Shown here: piece by piece, positions 21,120 to 28,806 of the stretch
Numbering within the stretch: position 1 is the first letter of the stretch
Layout of the letters: each line of letters opens with the position of its first letter
Source of the DNA: an uncultured Prevotella sp.
GTDB taxonomy: Bacteria; Bacteroidota; Bacteroidia; Bacteroidales; Bacteroidaceae
NCBI GenBank assembly: GCA_900548745.1
Contig: URLQ01000017.1
Coordinates: forward strand, 1 to 30,556
DNA: 30,556 nt
Direction: 5' to 3'
The notes under the pieces: generated by a model
What the model was told of the DNA's origin: nothing
The model's database searches: none
What the model saw: only the letters and a program-made list of their open reading frames with translations
Position numbers and translations under genes: made by a program

Positions 21120-23681
21120 TCAGAACCTGAACATCAGCTTTATCCTGACGCCATTCTTGTGGGCTGTGGGCAGTTCGTTGTAATTCATTCGCCTTACATA
21201 CTGCACGCTGAGCACCTTGAAGATGTTGCTTATTCCTGCCACAAGCTCCCAGTATGGCTTCTTGTGGTCCATAACGTAGGTTCCTTCCGGGAAGTGCATC
21301 AGTCCTTCGCAGCCCTGGTTCATCTGTGCATAAGGATTGTTCTTTTCCGTAAGGTTGCCCCAGAGACATTTGAAACCGATATACTCACGCCATTTCAGTC
21401 TGCTGACGAGCGGTATGCGGTTGAGTATTTTTCCGTTCATGTTCCACCATACGTCGACGCTGGCATAGCGGTCGTTCAGAAACTCCATATTGTTGATGAG
21501 GTTGAACGTGCCGTGCTGAGCGATGTACGACAGGTTGGCGGCAGGCATTATGAGCAGCGGGAAAGGCACCTTGTTCCATTGTATTCCGGCACGTGCGTCG
21601 ATGTTGAGGTCGCCCCAACTGTTGAGGTAGAACCTCTTGTAGAGCGTTGCCTCGGTGAAGTTGTAGTTATAGTCGCCCCCCAGCACGCCCTTTATGCCGG
21701 TGGTGTGTGCGAGGGTAAGCACGGGAGCCTCCTTGTTGGCGGCAATGCGTCGCTGCTTGGTATTTATGACTTTCTCGCCTGGTGCAAACCTGAGTATAAA
21801 GGAGGCTTCGGTGGTGCGTAGCTTCTCCTTAAAGGCAGCGGAACCTTCCGCCATTGAGAGGGGTGTAAAGTGGAGATTTCCACAGGCTTCGTTCTCTTCT
21901 GTCTTCAGTCTCAGCGTGGCTTTCAGTCCTCCATACCACTCATATTCGAAGGAGAGCTGCTGACGGTTGAAGAACATCATCTTGTCTACCTTCGCCCATT
22001 TCAGCGAGGTGAAGACGTTGTCCTTGTCGGTGGTCAGGAATTTGTCTGATGGCGAGCAGACGTCATACGAGGAGAGGAATGACAGACTGCGCTTGGGATA
22101 TTCGTGTGGCATATACTGCTTCTCGTTGAAGGAGTATGTCAGTTCTCCGCTGTAGTAGTTCTTGTGGCTGTCCCATCCGTGGGCATAGTAGCCTTTGAAG
22201 AAGAGGTGTCGGTTCATGTTTGCTGTCGTCTGTCCGCTGATTCTTGTTCTCATACCGTCAACGAAGTTGCTCGTTATCATGGTGTTAACCGGTCCGATGT
22301 CGAACTTGCTCGGCTTCTCCTTGGTACCGGTCTCCACGAAGTTCTCCACAAGTATTTTCAGTCCGAACAACACGTACTTGAAGTTTCTTGCATTCTCCAT
22401 GTCTCTAAGAAACTGTGCCATTCTGCCTTCCGACCTTGTCAGTGCCACCATTCTGTTCTGCTGCCAGTAGTCCTTGCTTCTGATTTGTGCGTCAGGTTCG
22501 GTAATTTCCTTCATCTTACCCTTGAAGCATTTTTCGGCAATAGGGTCGAAGGAATAGTTTGCCATGCGTGTGTTGCGCACTACTATTGCTTTGGTGAGGA
22601 AGCTGAGCAATGACAGCTCAGCCACCATGTCGTCCTGCGAGAGCACCCACTCGCCGTTGTCCTGTTTGGTGTAAGCCTGCTGTATCTGCATGCCCTCCAC
22701 GAAGTTCACTCCTGTCTTCGATGGGAGCGACATGTTGCAGCGCTTCACATGCAGGGTGGAGTCTTTCACTATCCACAGTTCTCCGCGGAAACCGAAGTCC
22801 TGCTGGTTGTTTGGCATAAACTGCAGATGGTAGCAAGAGTCGCGTTCCACCTTTACCGTATCTACGATATAGAAGCGGTAGAACTGCACAGCGTCTTTTC
22901 CTATCGGACTGGTGAAGCGTGCCTGCAGAAGCCTTATCTGGTCGTCATAGATATCGATGCTGCTGAACACGTCCTTGAGCATGGTGTTCATCATCTCTCC
23001 GGTCTGTATGAAGTTGTTGACGCCTTCGGTCTTCTGTCCTTCTATAATGGTTTTCTCCGAGCGTGGGTTCTTTCTGTATATCTGCTGCGTCAGCGTTTCG
23101 TCCACCATCACGGGCAGTATCATCTTGTTGTTGTATGGACAGACCTCCACCTGGTTGAGCAGCCAGTTTGTCTTCTTGAACTTCTTCGACTCCAGGTCTT
23201 TCGGCGTAATGTCGTTTATGGCAATGGTCATCTTCTGGTATTTGTCGTATTTGTAGAAGTCGTGGTTGCCGATGTCTGTACGTTTTTTTGCTGCAACGAC
23301 CCGTCGCATCAGCTCAACAGCAGGATTATCTTTGCGCTTGTATTTTATCTTCTTCGCCTTCACAGTAATGCCGGAAAGGTTCTTTGTGTCGGGCTTCAGC
23401 GTGATGCGCATGTGCTGTGGCGTGTTAGAGTCGATGAGTATGCGCAGCGTCTGGTAGCCAACAGCGCTGAAGGTAAGATACCATCCGTTTTGTCTGCCTA
23501 CGGAGAATCTGCCTTGTTCGTCGCTGACAAAATCCTTGTTGTGCCCTTTGTATCTTATGCTGACAAGAGAAATGCTGTCGCCTGTGGTTTCGTCCACAAC
23601 GACTCCTGTAATCTGTTGTGCACAGATGTTAAGCGTTGTGCACAGCAGCAATGAAATGAATAGTGCTTTTAGTCTTGCCAT
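21120..23681 (-). CDS. DUF5686 outer-membrane protein with carboxypeptidase-regulatory-like domain
   Basis: The 853-aa protein has a cleavable signal peptide (ISLLLCTTLNICA, cleaved near residue 21). A carboxypeptidase D regulatory-like beta domain follows (residues about 22-100; QITGVVVDETTGDSISLVSI, GRFSV, LTFSAVGYQTLRI), as in TonB-dependent receptors. The remaining 740 residues match DUF5686, including DNPAVELMRRVVAAKKRTD and many amphipathic strands. It ends in ...KLMFRF, with the terminal aromatic residue typical of outer-membrane beta-barrels. It is not a TonB-dependent receptor: no plug domain is visible. Its role is unknown; members are common and envelope-associated in this phylum. 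It lies 8 nt after the HAD gene and so is part of the lipid-gene transcript. Confidence 0.85.
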   Translation of the reverse strand: MARLKALFISLLLCTTLNICAQQITGVVVDETTGDSISLVSIRYKGHNKDFVSDEQGRFSVGRQNGWYLTFSAVGYQTLRILIDSNTPQHMRITLKPDTKNLSGITVKAKKIKYKRKDNPAVELMRRVVAAKKRTDIGNHDFYKYDKYQKMTIAINDITPKDLESKKFKKTNWLLNQVEVCPYNNKMILPVMVDETLTQQIYRKNPRSEKTIIEGQKTEGVNNFIQTGEMMNTMLKDVFSSIDIYDDQIRLLQARFTSPIGKDAVQFYRFYIVDTVKVERDSCYHLQFMPNNQQDFGFRGELWIVKDSTLHVKRCNMSLPSKTGVNFVEGMQIQQAYTKQDNGEWVLSQDDMVAELSLLSFLTKAIVVRNTRMANYSFDPIAEKCFKGKMKEITEPDAQIRSKDYWQQNRMVALTRSEGRMAQFLRDMENARNFKYVLFGLKILVENFVETGTKEKPSKFDIGPVNTMITSNFVDGMRTRISGQTTANMNRHLFFKGYYAHGWDSHKNYYSGELTYSFNEKQYMPHEYPKRSLSFLSSYDVCSPSDKFLTTDKDNVFTSLKWAKVDKMMFFNRQQLSFEYEWYGGLKATLRLKTEENEACGNLHFTPLSMAEGSAAFKEKLRTTEASFILRFAPGEKVINTKQRRIAANKEAPVLTLAHTTGIKGVLGGDYNYNFTEATLYKRFYLNSWGDLNIDARAGIQWNKVPFPLLIMPAANLSYIAQHGTFNLINNMEFLNDRYASVDVWWNMNGKILNRIPLVSRLKWREYIGFKCLWGNLTEKNNPYAQMNQGCEGLMHFPEGTYVMDHKKPYWELVAGISNIFKVLSVQYVRRMNYNELPTAHKNGVRIKLMFRF

Positions 23682-23689
23682 TTACAATA

Positions 23690-24376
23690 TTATAATAGTT
23701 CTGATAAGTCATGAATTATGCGTCCTGCCACGGGAGCTTCAACATCATCGTCGGTCCATCCCTCCCCTTTTATCCATGTAGTCTGGCAGCCAGCCTTTTC
23801 CGCCGGCAGGATGTCCTTGTCGTAACTGTCGCCTACAACCATCGTCTCTTGTGGCTTTGTGCCGAGCTTCTCTGTGCCGAGCAGGAATATCCGAGGGTCG
23901 GGCTTGCGTATTCCCACTACTGCCGACTCCACGACGTGGCTGAACAGACCGTCAAAGCCGAACTCGCTGAGCACGGTGTTTATGTTGCCGTAGAAGTTGC
24001 TGACCAGCACGAGTGGGAAGTCTCGGTGAAGAACCTTCAAGACGCCGACAGACTCTGCCGTTGTCTCGCGGGCAATGGTGTATACATCGTCGAGCACCAG
24101 GGCATGAAACCGTCCGGAGTTCTCCATTCCGCAGTTCTCTTCAAGGAAATCCATCTGCAGACGTATCTTCTTGCTGAGCGTGTCGTGGAAGGTGGAGGTG
24201 GGCATGATGATGCGTTTTTTTGCCAAAGTACGCTCTGCGTGTACGTAGGCATTTCTGAAGTCTTCCTCTTCCACAGGCACGCTGTTCCTCTCGTAAGCAT
24301 GCCAAAGGACCTTACCCCAATGGTTGCCACGTGTGTCGAGCGTTCCTCCATAGTCGAATATAAATCCTTTGGTCAT
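23690..24376 (-). CDS. HAD-superfamily phosphatase
   Basis: The 228-aa protein is a HAD hydrolase with a cap domain inserted after motif I. Motif I is FDYGGTLD (nucleophile D8; the usual second Asp is Gly, as in other DxGG-type HAD proteins), motif II is LVSNF, motif III has the Lys in GIRKPDPRIF, and motif IV is VVGDSYDKDI. It should remove phosphate from a small molecule or lipid intermediate. The ATG overlaps the end of the CDP-alcohol transferase gene by 4 nt (ATGA), showing tight coupling. This suggests the product of that transferase, or a precursor of it, as substrate; this is inferred from context, not from sequence. Confidence 0.88.
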   Translation of the reverse strand: MTKGFIFDYGGTLDTRGNHWGKVLWHAYERNSVPVEEEDFRNAYVHAERTLAKKRIIMPTSTFHDTLSKKIRLQMDFLEENCGMENSGRFHALVLDDVYTIARETTAESVGVLKVLHRDFPLVLVSNFYGNINTVLSEFGFDGLFSHVVESAVVGIRKPDPRIFLLGTEKLGTKPQETMVVGDSYDKDILPAEKAGCQTTWIKGEGWTDDDVEAPVAGRIIHDLSELL

Positions 24377-25317
24377 CTGTTGTCCTCTTCTATCATTTTA
24401 ATGGTTTTGCGACACAAAGACTCATGCTCGCGATGCATATAAATATACATGATGTTCATCACGATAATCTCGAAGAGCAGATAAAGCCACGGCATGTCTA
24501 TCACGCAGCCTATATAAAGGGCAATGGCACGCATGTTGAAGGTGAGCAGGTTGGTGTACTTCATCAGCGGGCGGCTGCCGGCAAGAAAAGTCTCCTTTAT
24601 GTCGGCAGGCATGGCAAGCGGATTGCCGTATTTCTCTTTCGCCACGCTCATCATGCGCTGGAAGCTTCTTGTGCGGCGTTCCTGCGTGGCGCAATACTTG
24701 GCGTAGTTGAAATAGAAGGCTCTGAAGAACCATGAGCTCTTGGGCAACGACTTGAAGATTTTCCACTGCTCTTCCGACTTGTCGAGTTCGCTTCCCTCCT
24801 TGCCAAGCAGGAAGTAGAGATGGATCTGACGGTAATAGTCAGAGAGAAGACATTGCGGCGAATGGCTCATTATGCCTGCCATGAATGCCATGACCCATAT
24901 CCATATGCCCCAGTGCATGTCCGTACCGGGCATGTTCTGGAACATCATCCTCATGCTAAGTGCGAAGTATACGCAGAAGAAGGTGACGTCGGCGGAGAAG
25001 CCGTCGAGCACTCTGCCCACGAGTGTCTTCTTTCCTGTGAGACGGGCGAGCTGTCCGTCGGTGGAGTCGCAGAAGTTGGAAAGCATCATCAGCAGGATTC
25101 CGTAGATGTTGTATTCGAGCTCGGTGTGCCAGAACATCCATCCAGCCGCTGCTCCCAGTATCATGCCGAGTACTGTAATGACTGTTGGATGCACTCCGAG
25201 CTTTTTCCATAGCAGCGTAAACACCAGTCCTATGGGCCGGGTGAAATATACGTCGAGCCATTCTTCTGTATCTTTGGATTTCATTGATGCCTGTAGCATC
25301 TCTTTGAATGTTGCCAT
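24373..25317 (-). CDS. CDP-alcohol phosphatidyltransferase family protein
   Basis: This integral membrane enzyme transfers a phosphoalcohol group between a CDP-activated donor and an acceptor alcohol, as in phospholipid synthesis. From the ATG at 25317 (5 nt after the upstream stop) it is 314 aa, longer than typical members (about 180-230). The signature starts CDSTDGQLAR (D84, D87, G88, A91, R92), continues to G101, then LDGFSAD: D105 is followed by the last Asp at 110, so the final spacing is D-x4-D instead of the usual D-x3-D. Hydrophobic segments include VITVLGMILGAAAGWMFW, then IWIWVMAFMAGIMS and AIALYIGCVIDMPWLYLLFE. A long soluble loop (residues about 155-240) is unusual. It follows a cytidylyltransferase-like gene, which suggests the CDP donor is made there. 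Confidence 0.9.
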   Translation of the reverse strand: MATFKEMLQASMKSKDTEEWLDVYFTRPIGLVFTLLWKKLGVHPTVITVLGMILGAAAGWMFWHTELEYNIYGILLMMLSNFCDSTDGQLARLTGKKTLVGRVLDGFSADVTFFCVYFALSMRMMFQNMPGTDMHWGIWIWVMAFMAGIMSHSPQCLLSDYYRQIHLYFLLGKEGSELDKSEEQWKIFKSLPKSSWFFRAFYFNYAKYCATQERRTRSFQRMMSVAKEKYGNPLAMPADIKETFLAGSRPLMKYTNLLTFNMRAIALYIGCVIDMPWLYLLFEIIVMNIMYIYMHREHESLCRKTIKMIEEDNR

Positions 25318-25322
25318 ATTTT

Positions 25323-26894
25323 CTATTTTTCTTTGTTCTTTTGTATTATATATCGGGCTATAGCCTTTGCCGCCTCGTTGCGGCATACGGCGAAGCTTGG
25401 CCAGTCGTTGAAGTCGATGATTGAGTATTCTCCCGACGGTGCCACTATGCAGTCGCCGCCATATATCTCTATCCCTGTGAGCATGGCGAGCCTTTCGGCA
25501 TCCGTCTGCAGCCGTTCTTTGTCTAAGGGCGTATGGTGGGCGGTGCCGTTCTGCCGCTCGTCGCCGAACTTCGAGAAGCCGCCGTCGGTGGGATATGAGG
25601 TATGGAAGAAACCCGTACCTGCCACTCCATAGTATTTCACGAGGTCGCCAGCGACATGAGCTGTCGTCACGAGGTCGGAAATCCCCCGTTTCCAGAAGTC
25701 TTCGATGATTCTTTCTTTCTCAACGTCGTCGGCTGCGAACACGACGTCATTCTTGTCTTGTGCAGTCTCGTCGCCTCTCTTTATCCACCATCCGTCCTTA
25801 CCATATAACGGAGCACACGGAATATTATTATGCCGCATGACGGCATCGATGCCGCTTCTCGTCATTTGAAGCAAAGAAGAGGGATTATTGACCACTACCG
25901 CCTTCCCCGAATCTTCTGCTTTCTTCAGTTTTTGCAACACAGTCTTGCTCCGTGCCATCGTGAGGAGGAGTGTGGCATCGGCAAGGATGGCGGATGAAGC
26001 TTCTTCAAGTTCTTCTTCATGCAGACGCTCTATTTCATAATATGGTGCCAGCTCCCGGCAGACGGCATCCATGATGGCATCGTCGCGGTCTACGGAATTT
26101 GGCGAAAATCTCCTTGCTCTGTATATGGCGCAGCATTTCTGCTTCTTGAGAAAGTATTTCGTCTTCCTTGTGCCATCCTTCAGAAAATCTTCCGCCTTCT
26201 CTATGTCCTCCTTGTGGTCTATGTCGAGAATCTTGCTGAACTTATAGGCAGCGAGGTTCATTCCATCGGCGATGAGTGCGCGCTGGAAGTTGCGCATTCT
26301 GCTTTCCTTCCGCTCCATACATCTTTCAAGGGTCTGTATGGACTTTGGCGAGAGTCCGTATATTCCTCCCGAAATAAGAGTGCATCCGTTCTGCGTGTCG
26401 TGGAAGCCTGTGATGCGGAGGTCGGCGTCGGTGGAGATATAGAGCGGTTTCTCGTCGTCGATATAGTCGGTCACAGCCATCAGTCCGTCCGCACTGCCCG
26501 TCTTCATCATCGTCTCAAGGTAGCTGATGTATTCTGCAAACTCCTGTTCTCTGAAGATGGTGTCTACGGTGGTAAGGCAGAATGGGGTGTCTTTCAGAAA
26601 GCGGCTTATCTCAAACATACTGTGCATGGAGCTTGGCGTAGACTTCACGACGAGGCGCAATGGCACCTGCCTGCCGTTCAGTCCCTCGCGCTGCACCTGT
26701 TCAAGATGCCGTCTTACGAGGGTGGTGTGGTCGTTGCAGATTACTATTATCTCCTCTGCCCTATTGTCCATAAATATTCTTATCAGCCTGTCTATCAGGG
26801 GTTCTCCGTTTATGCAGACAAGCGGTTTGGGCTTTTCCACCCCTTCGCTCGCCAGCCTCGACCCTTCTCCGGCTGCTATTATCGCATATTTCAT
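25323..26894 (-). CDS. nucleotidyltransferase / ATP-grasp fusion enzyme
   Basis: The 523-aa protein has two enzymes in one chain. Residues 1-240 are a sugar-phosphate or alcohol-phosphate nucleotidyltransferase: AAGEGSR (7-13), KPKP (21-24), metal-binding Asp in TTVDTIF (D111), SGGIYGL (175-181) and DIDHKED (224-230). It resembles CTP- or UTP-using enzymes such as LicC-type cytidylyltransferases. Residues about 255-523 look like an ATP-grasp domain: VVVNNPSS (333-340), WWIKRGD (369-375), and a metal-binding end EIYGGDCIVAPSG (476-488) with IIDFNDWPSF (492-501), where D494 and N496 would bind Mg. The ATP-grasp half could phosphorylate the alcohol (as inositol-phosphate kinases do) or ligate an amino acid. 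It is the first gene of a seven-gene minus-strand run. Confidence 0.8.
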   Translation of the reverse strand: MKYAIIAAGEGSRLASEGVEKPKPLVCINGEPLIDRLIRIFMDNRAEEIIVICNDHTTLVRRHLEQVQREGLNGRQVPLRLVVKSTPSSMHSMFEISRFLKDTPFCLTTVDTIFREQEFAEYISYLETMMKTGSADGLMAVTDYIDDEKPLYISTDADLRITGFHDTQNGCTLISGGIYGLSPKSIQTLERCMERKESRMRNFQRALIADGMNLAAYKFSKILDIDHKEDIEKAEDFLKDGTRKTKYFLKKQKCCAIYRARRFSPNSVDRDDAIMDAVCRELAPYYEIERLHEEELEEASSAILADATLLLTMARSKTVLQKLKKAEDSGKAVVVNNPSSLLQMTRSGIDAVMRHNNIPCAPLYGKDGWWIKRGDETAQDKNDVVFAADDVEKERIIEDFWKRGISDLVTTAHVAGDLVKYYGVAGTGFFHTSYPTDGGFSKFGDERQNGTAHHTPLDKERLQTDAERLAMLTGIEIYGGDCIVAPSGEYSIIDFNDWPSFAVCRNEAAKAIARYIIQKNKEK

Positions 26895-26923
26895 TACTGT
26901 CGTTTTAAAAAGACTATTCCTTG

Positions 26924-26931
26924 CAAAGTTA
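26924..26931 (-). promoter_or_regulatory. predicted -7 element of the seven-gene minus-strand run
   Basis: CAAAGTTA reads TAACTTTG on the minus strand, matching TAnnTTTG, 30 nt upstream of the fusion-enzyme ATG at 26894. It is the only clear promoter found for the genes down to aat at 17794. Confidence 0.65.
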
Positions 26932-27017
26932 TTGCATTTGAAGATAACAAAGAAAACAATTTAGGGTATTTTAGTTTTTTTATGTTATTCAGAATTATCG
27001 TTTATCCAAAATATTAC

Positions 27018-27025
27018 TACTTTTG
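27018..27025 (+). promoter_or_regulatory. predicted -7 element of the AraC-type gene
   Basis: TACTTTTG matches TAnnTTTG, 43 nt before the ATG at 27069. The two -7 boxes are about 90 bp apart, back to back, so a factor bound between them could control both directions. No obvious palindrome was seen in the 26932-27017 interval. Confidence 0.6.
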
Positions 27026-27068
27026 CCATGTCGTTTTTGAATCTTAATAATATCTTTACAGAACAAAC

Positions 27069-27902
27069 ATGAACCCTAAAATATACAATCTGGAAGAATT
27101 TGCCGCCCGTTATCATCTGAGCGATATTTTCGGCGCATACGCCGCCCACTGCTCCGCCACGGCTGACGACAGCCGCATCTTCATGGGGGCGGCGGAGGAA
27201 AGGACTCTCTTCGCAAGACTCTTTCTCGTGAAGCAGGGCTGCTGCAACATTCTGCTCGACGGCAATGCTGACGGGAGCCTGGAACTGAAGGAGGGGGACT
27301 TCGTCATCCTATCGATGAATGATGTCGCTGAGCTGCTGTCGGTGTCGGCTGACTTTGAGGCGGAGTGCGTGCTCGTGGACGAGCACTTTGCCGACCATGC
27401 CTCTGTCTATCTGCTCTCCGACGAGAAATACAAGAGCATACTGGACATTTTCCATTTCGTGCGCGACATTGTGCGCCATCAGCACATCAACAAGATTGAA
27501 ATGATTAGGAGCATGTTCAACGTGCTGAAGCTTATCATAGAGGAGCTGCCCTACGAACAATGTTCCGTTTCGCACGACCTCTGCCACAAGAAGGAGGTGT
27601 ATGAGGTGTTTCTCTACCACCTCTACCGCAACTTCCGCAAGGAACGGCAGATACGCTTCTATGCCGACAAGCTGAACGTTTCGACTGCCTACCTCTCGCG
27701 GCTCGTGAGGGAAATCAGCGGCTCCACTATCAACGAGCACGCCACTTCGCTGGTGTATAAGGAAATATGCAACCTGCTGACGCAGTCGGACCTTACGATG
27801 GGCGAAATTGCCGACCGGCTCAACTTCAGCGACCAAAGCGCCCTGACGAATTTCTTCAAGCAGCGGTCGGGCATGACGCCGCTTGCCTACCGGAACAAAT
27901 AG
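27069..27902 (+). CDS. AraC-family transcriptional regulator
   Basis: This 277-aa DNA-binding regulator has an N-terminal cupin-like sensing half (residues about 45-110, LFARLFLVKQGCCNILLDGN and LKEGDFVILSMNDVAELLSV), a helical linker and a C-terminal AraC double helix-turn-helix at about 185-277. The first HTH is RFYADKLNVSTAYLSRLVRE; the second is MGEIADRLNFSDQSALTNFF, followed by the typical KQRSGMTPLAYR end. It is divergent from the fusion-enzyme operon with a 174-nt gap, so regulation of that operon is a reasonable guess from position. The inducer is unknown. No clear terminator follows it. Confidence 0.93.
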   Translation: MNPKIYNLEEFAARYHLSDIFGAYAAHCSATADDSRIFMGAAEERTLFARLFLVKQGCCNILLDGNADGSLELKEGDFVILSMNDVAELLSVSADFEAECVLVDEHFADHASVYLLSDEKYKSILDIFHFVRDIVRHQHINKIEMIRSMFNVLKLIIEELPYEQCSVSHDLCHKKEVYEVFLYHLYRNFRKERQIRFYADKLNVSTAYLSRLVREISGSTINEHATSLVYKEICNLLTQSDLTMGEIADRLNFSDQSALTNFFKQRSGMTPLAYRNK

Positions 27903-28058
27903 AAAAAAGGTTCTTCCGGAATATAGAAAAACTGAATATCTAAAGGGGCTTTAACTTTATTTTGGAATAAAAAGGCTCTAAAATTTGTGTAACTCACAGA
28001 AAACGAGTACCTTTATAATCGTCAAAGAATAAAGACGTCATTTAAATTTCTAAATTTT

Positions 28059-28064
28059 AGGAGG
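28059..28064 (+). promoter_or_regulatory. unusually strong Shine-Dalgarno (AGGAGG)
   Basis: AGGAGG lies 7 nt before the ATG at 28072. Full Shine-Dalgarno sequences are rare in this phylum and no other gene in the window has one, so high translation of the superoxide reductase is likely. The 27903-28058 stretch upstream is AT-rich, with no clear TAnnTTTG box (closest is TACCTTTA near 28010). Confidence 0.7.
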
Positions 28065-28071
28065 AACGATT

Positions 28072-28476
28072 ATGACTAAAACAAGAGAAATCTACCGTTG
28101 CACGGTTTGTGGCAACGTGGTAGAGGTAGTGAATCCTGGAGCCATGCTCAGCTGCTGCGGTCAGCCCATGAAACTGATGAAGGAGAACACCACGGATGCG
28201 GCAAAAGAGAAGCATGTGCCCGTTATAGAACCGATCGAGGGCGGCTATCGTGTAAAGGTTGGAAGCGTAGAGCATCCGATGCTCCCAGAGCATTATATCC
28301 AATGGATAGAGTTGCTCACTCCTACCGATGTACTTCGCCATGAGCTACAGCCAGGCGAGAAGCCAGAGGTAATCTTCCTAACAGAAGCCAAAGAGGTATC
28401 AGCTCGCGAGTATTGCAACCTGCATGGGTTGTGGAAAGGAGATGCCAACACATCACCTCACGATGAACACCATTGA
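28072..28476 (+). CDS. dfx: desulfoferrodoxin (superoxide reductase)
   Basis: This non-heme iron enzyme reduces superoxide to hydrogen peroxide without making oxygen, protecting anaerobes in the cytoplasm. Residues 1-36 are the desulforedoxin-like module with four cysteines for the FeS4 center: C10, C13, C28 and C29. The catalytic domain has the five ligands of the active iron: H48 (EKHVPVIE), H68 (EHP), H74 (EHY), C115 and H118 (REYCNLHG). E46-K47 next to H48 are the conserved loop residues near the open iron site. At 134 aa it is a full two-iron (class I) enzyme. It is monocistronic, flanked by the AraC-type gene and an insertion sequence. Confidence 0.96.
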   Translation: MTKTREIYRCTVCGNVVEVVNPGAMLSCCGQPMKLMKENTTDAAKEKHVPVIEPIEGGYRVKVGSVEHPMLPEHYIQWIELLTPTDVLRHELQPGEKPEVIFLTEAKEVSAREYCNLHGLWKGDANTSPHDEHH

Positions 28477-28559
28477 TCTTGGCTATGTAATTCCCGGGGC
28501 TTACTCGGGACTTTCCAGGATCAGGGGAGGGCGTGTCAAAACTCCCAATATAAATAACT

Positions 28560-28609
28560 AAAAACTCGTTGTACGTTCTTGTATGGATGTACAACGAGTT
28601 TTTGTTTTT
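28560..28609. terminator. strong terminator after dfx
   Basis: AAAAACTCGTTGTAC (28560-28574) pairs perfectly with GTACAACGAGTTTTT (28589-28603), followed by GTTTTTC. The 15-bp stem with A and T flanks works in both directions and shields dfx from the insertion sequence. A second possible structure, with nested stems TGATCTTGG/CCAGGATCA and TCCCG/CGGGA, spans 28474-28523 and starts at the dfx stop codon. 28610-28667 holds nothing. Confidence 0.85.
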
Positions 28610-28667
28610 CTACGAAAAAGAGCCTTGTAAACAATTTATATGGCGTTATATGGGTCAAATAAGCCCT

Positions 28668-28680
28668 CCTGACTTCGTCA
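28668..28680. repeat. left terminal inverted repeat of the insertion sequence
   Basis: CCTGACTTCGTCA; an exact inverted copy lies at 30326-30338. Directly inside it, 28681-28695 is the 15-mer TTGCGTACCCCAAAA, which recurs next to the transposase promoter. Confidence 0.85.
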
Positions 28681-28806
28681 TTGCGTACCCCAAAAGTCAT
28701 CGTCAAATAGTTTAGCTATTTTCTGATGCCTTGCCATTAACATTGTTTGGGTGTAAACCTCCTTGTTCAGAGGTAGCTTAATTTGTAAGGTGGTGATTGT
28801 CTTTGC

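Noticed and set aside
20979..21821. A 280-codon open frame antisense to the DUF5686 gene and the clpS start
   Set aside because: It overlaps two well-supported genes and its translation has no family features.
22749..23654. A 301-codon open frame antisense to the DUF5686 gene
   Set aside because: It is a by-product of codon bias on the opposite strand; there is no promoter or start signal.
26019..27047. A 342-codon open frame antisense to the nucleotidyltransferase/ATP-grasp gene
   Set aside because: It is opposite a clear two-domain enzyme, runs through that gene's promoter and has no recognisable domain.
28474..28523. Attachment site or riboswitch after dfx
   Set aside because: The nested stems are short and imperfect, and nothing downstream would be controlled; mentioned only as a possible mRNA 3' structure.
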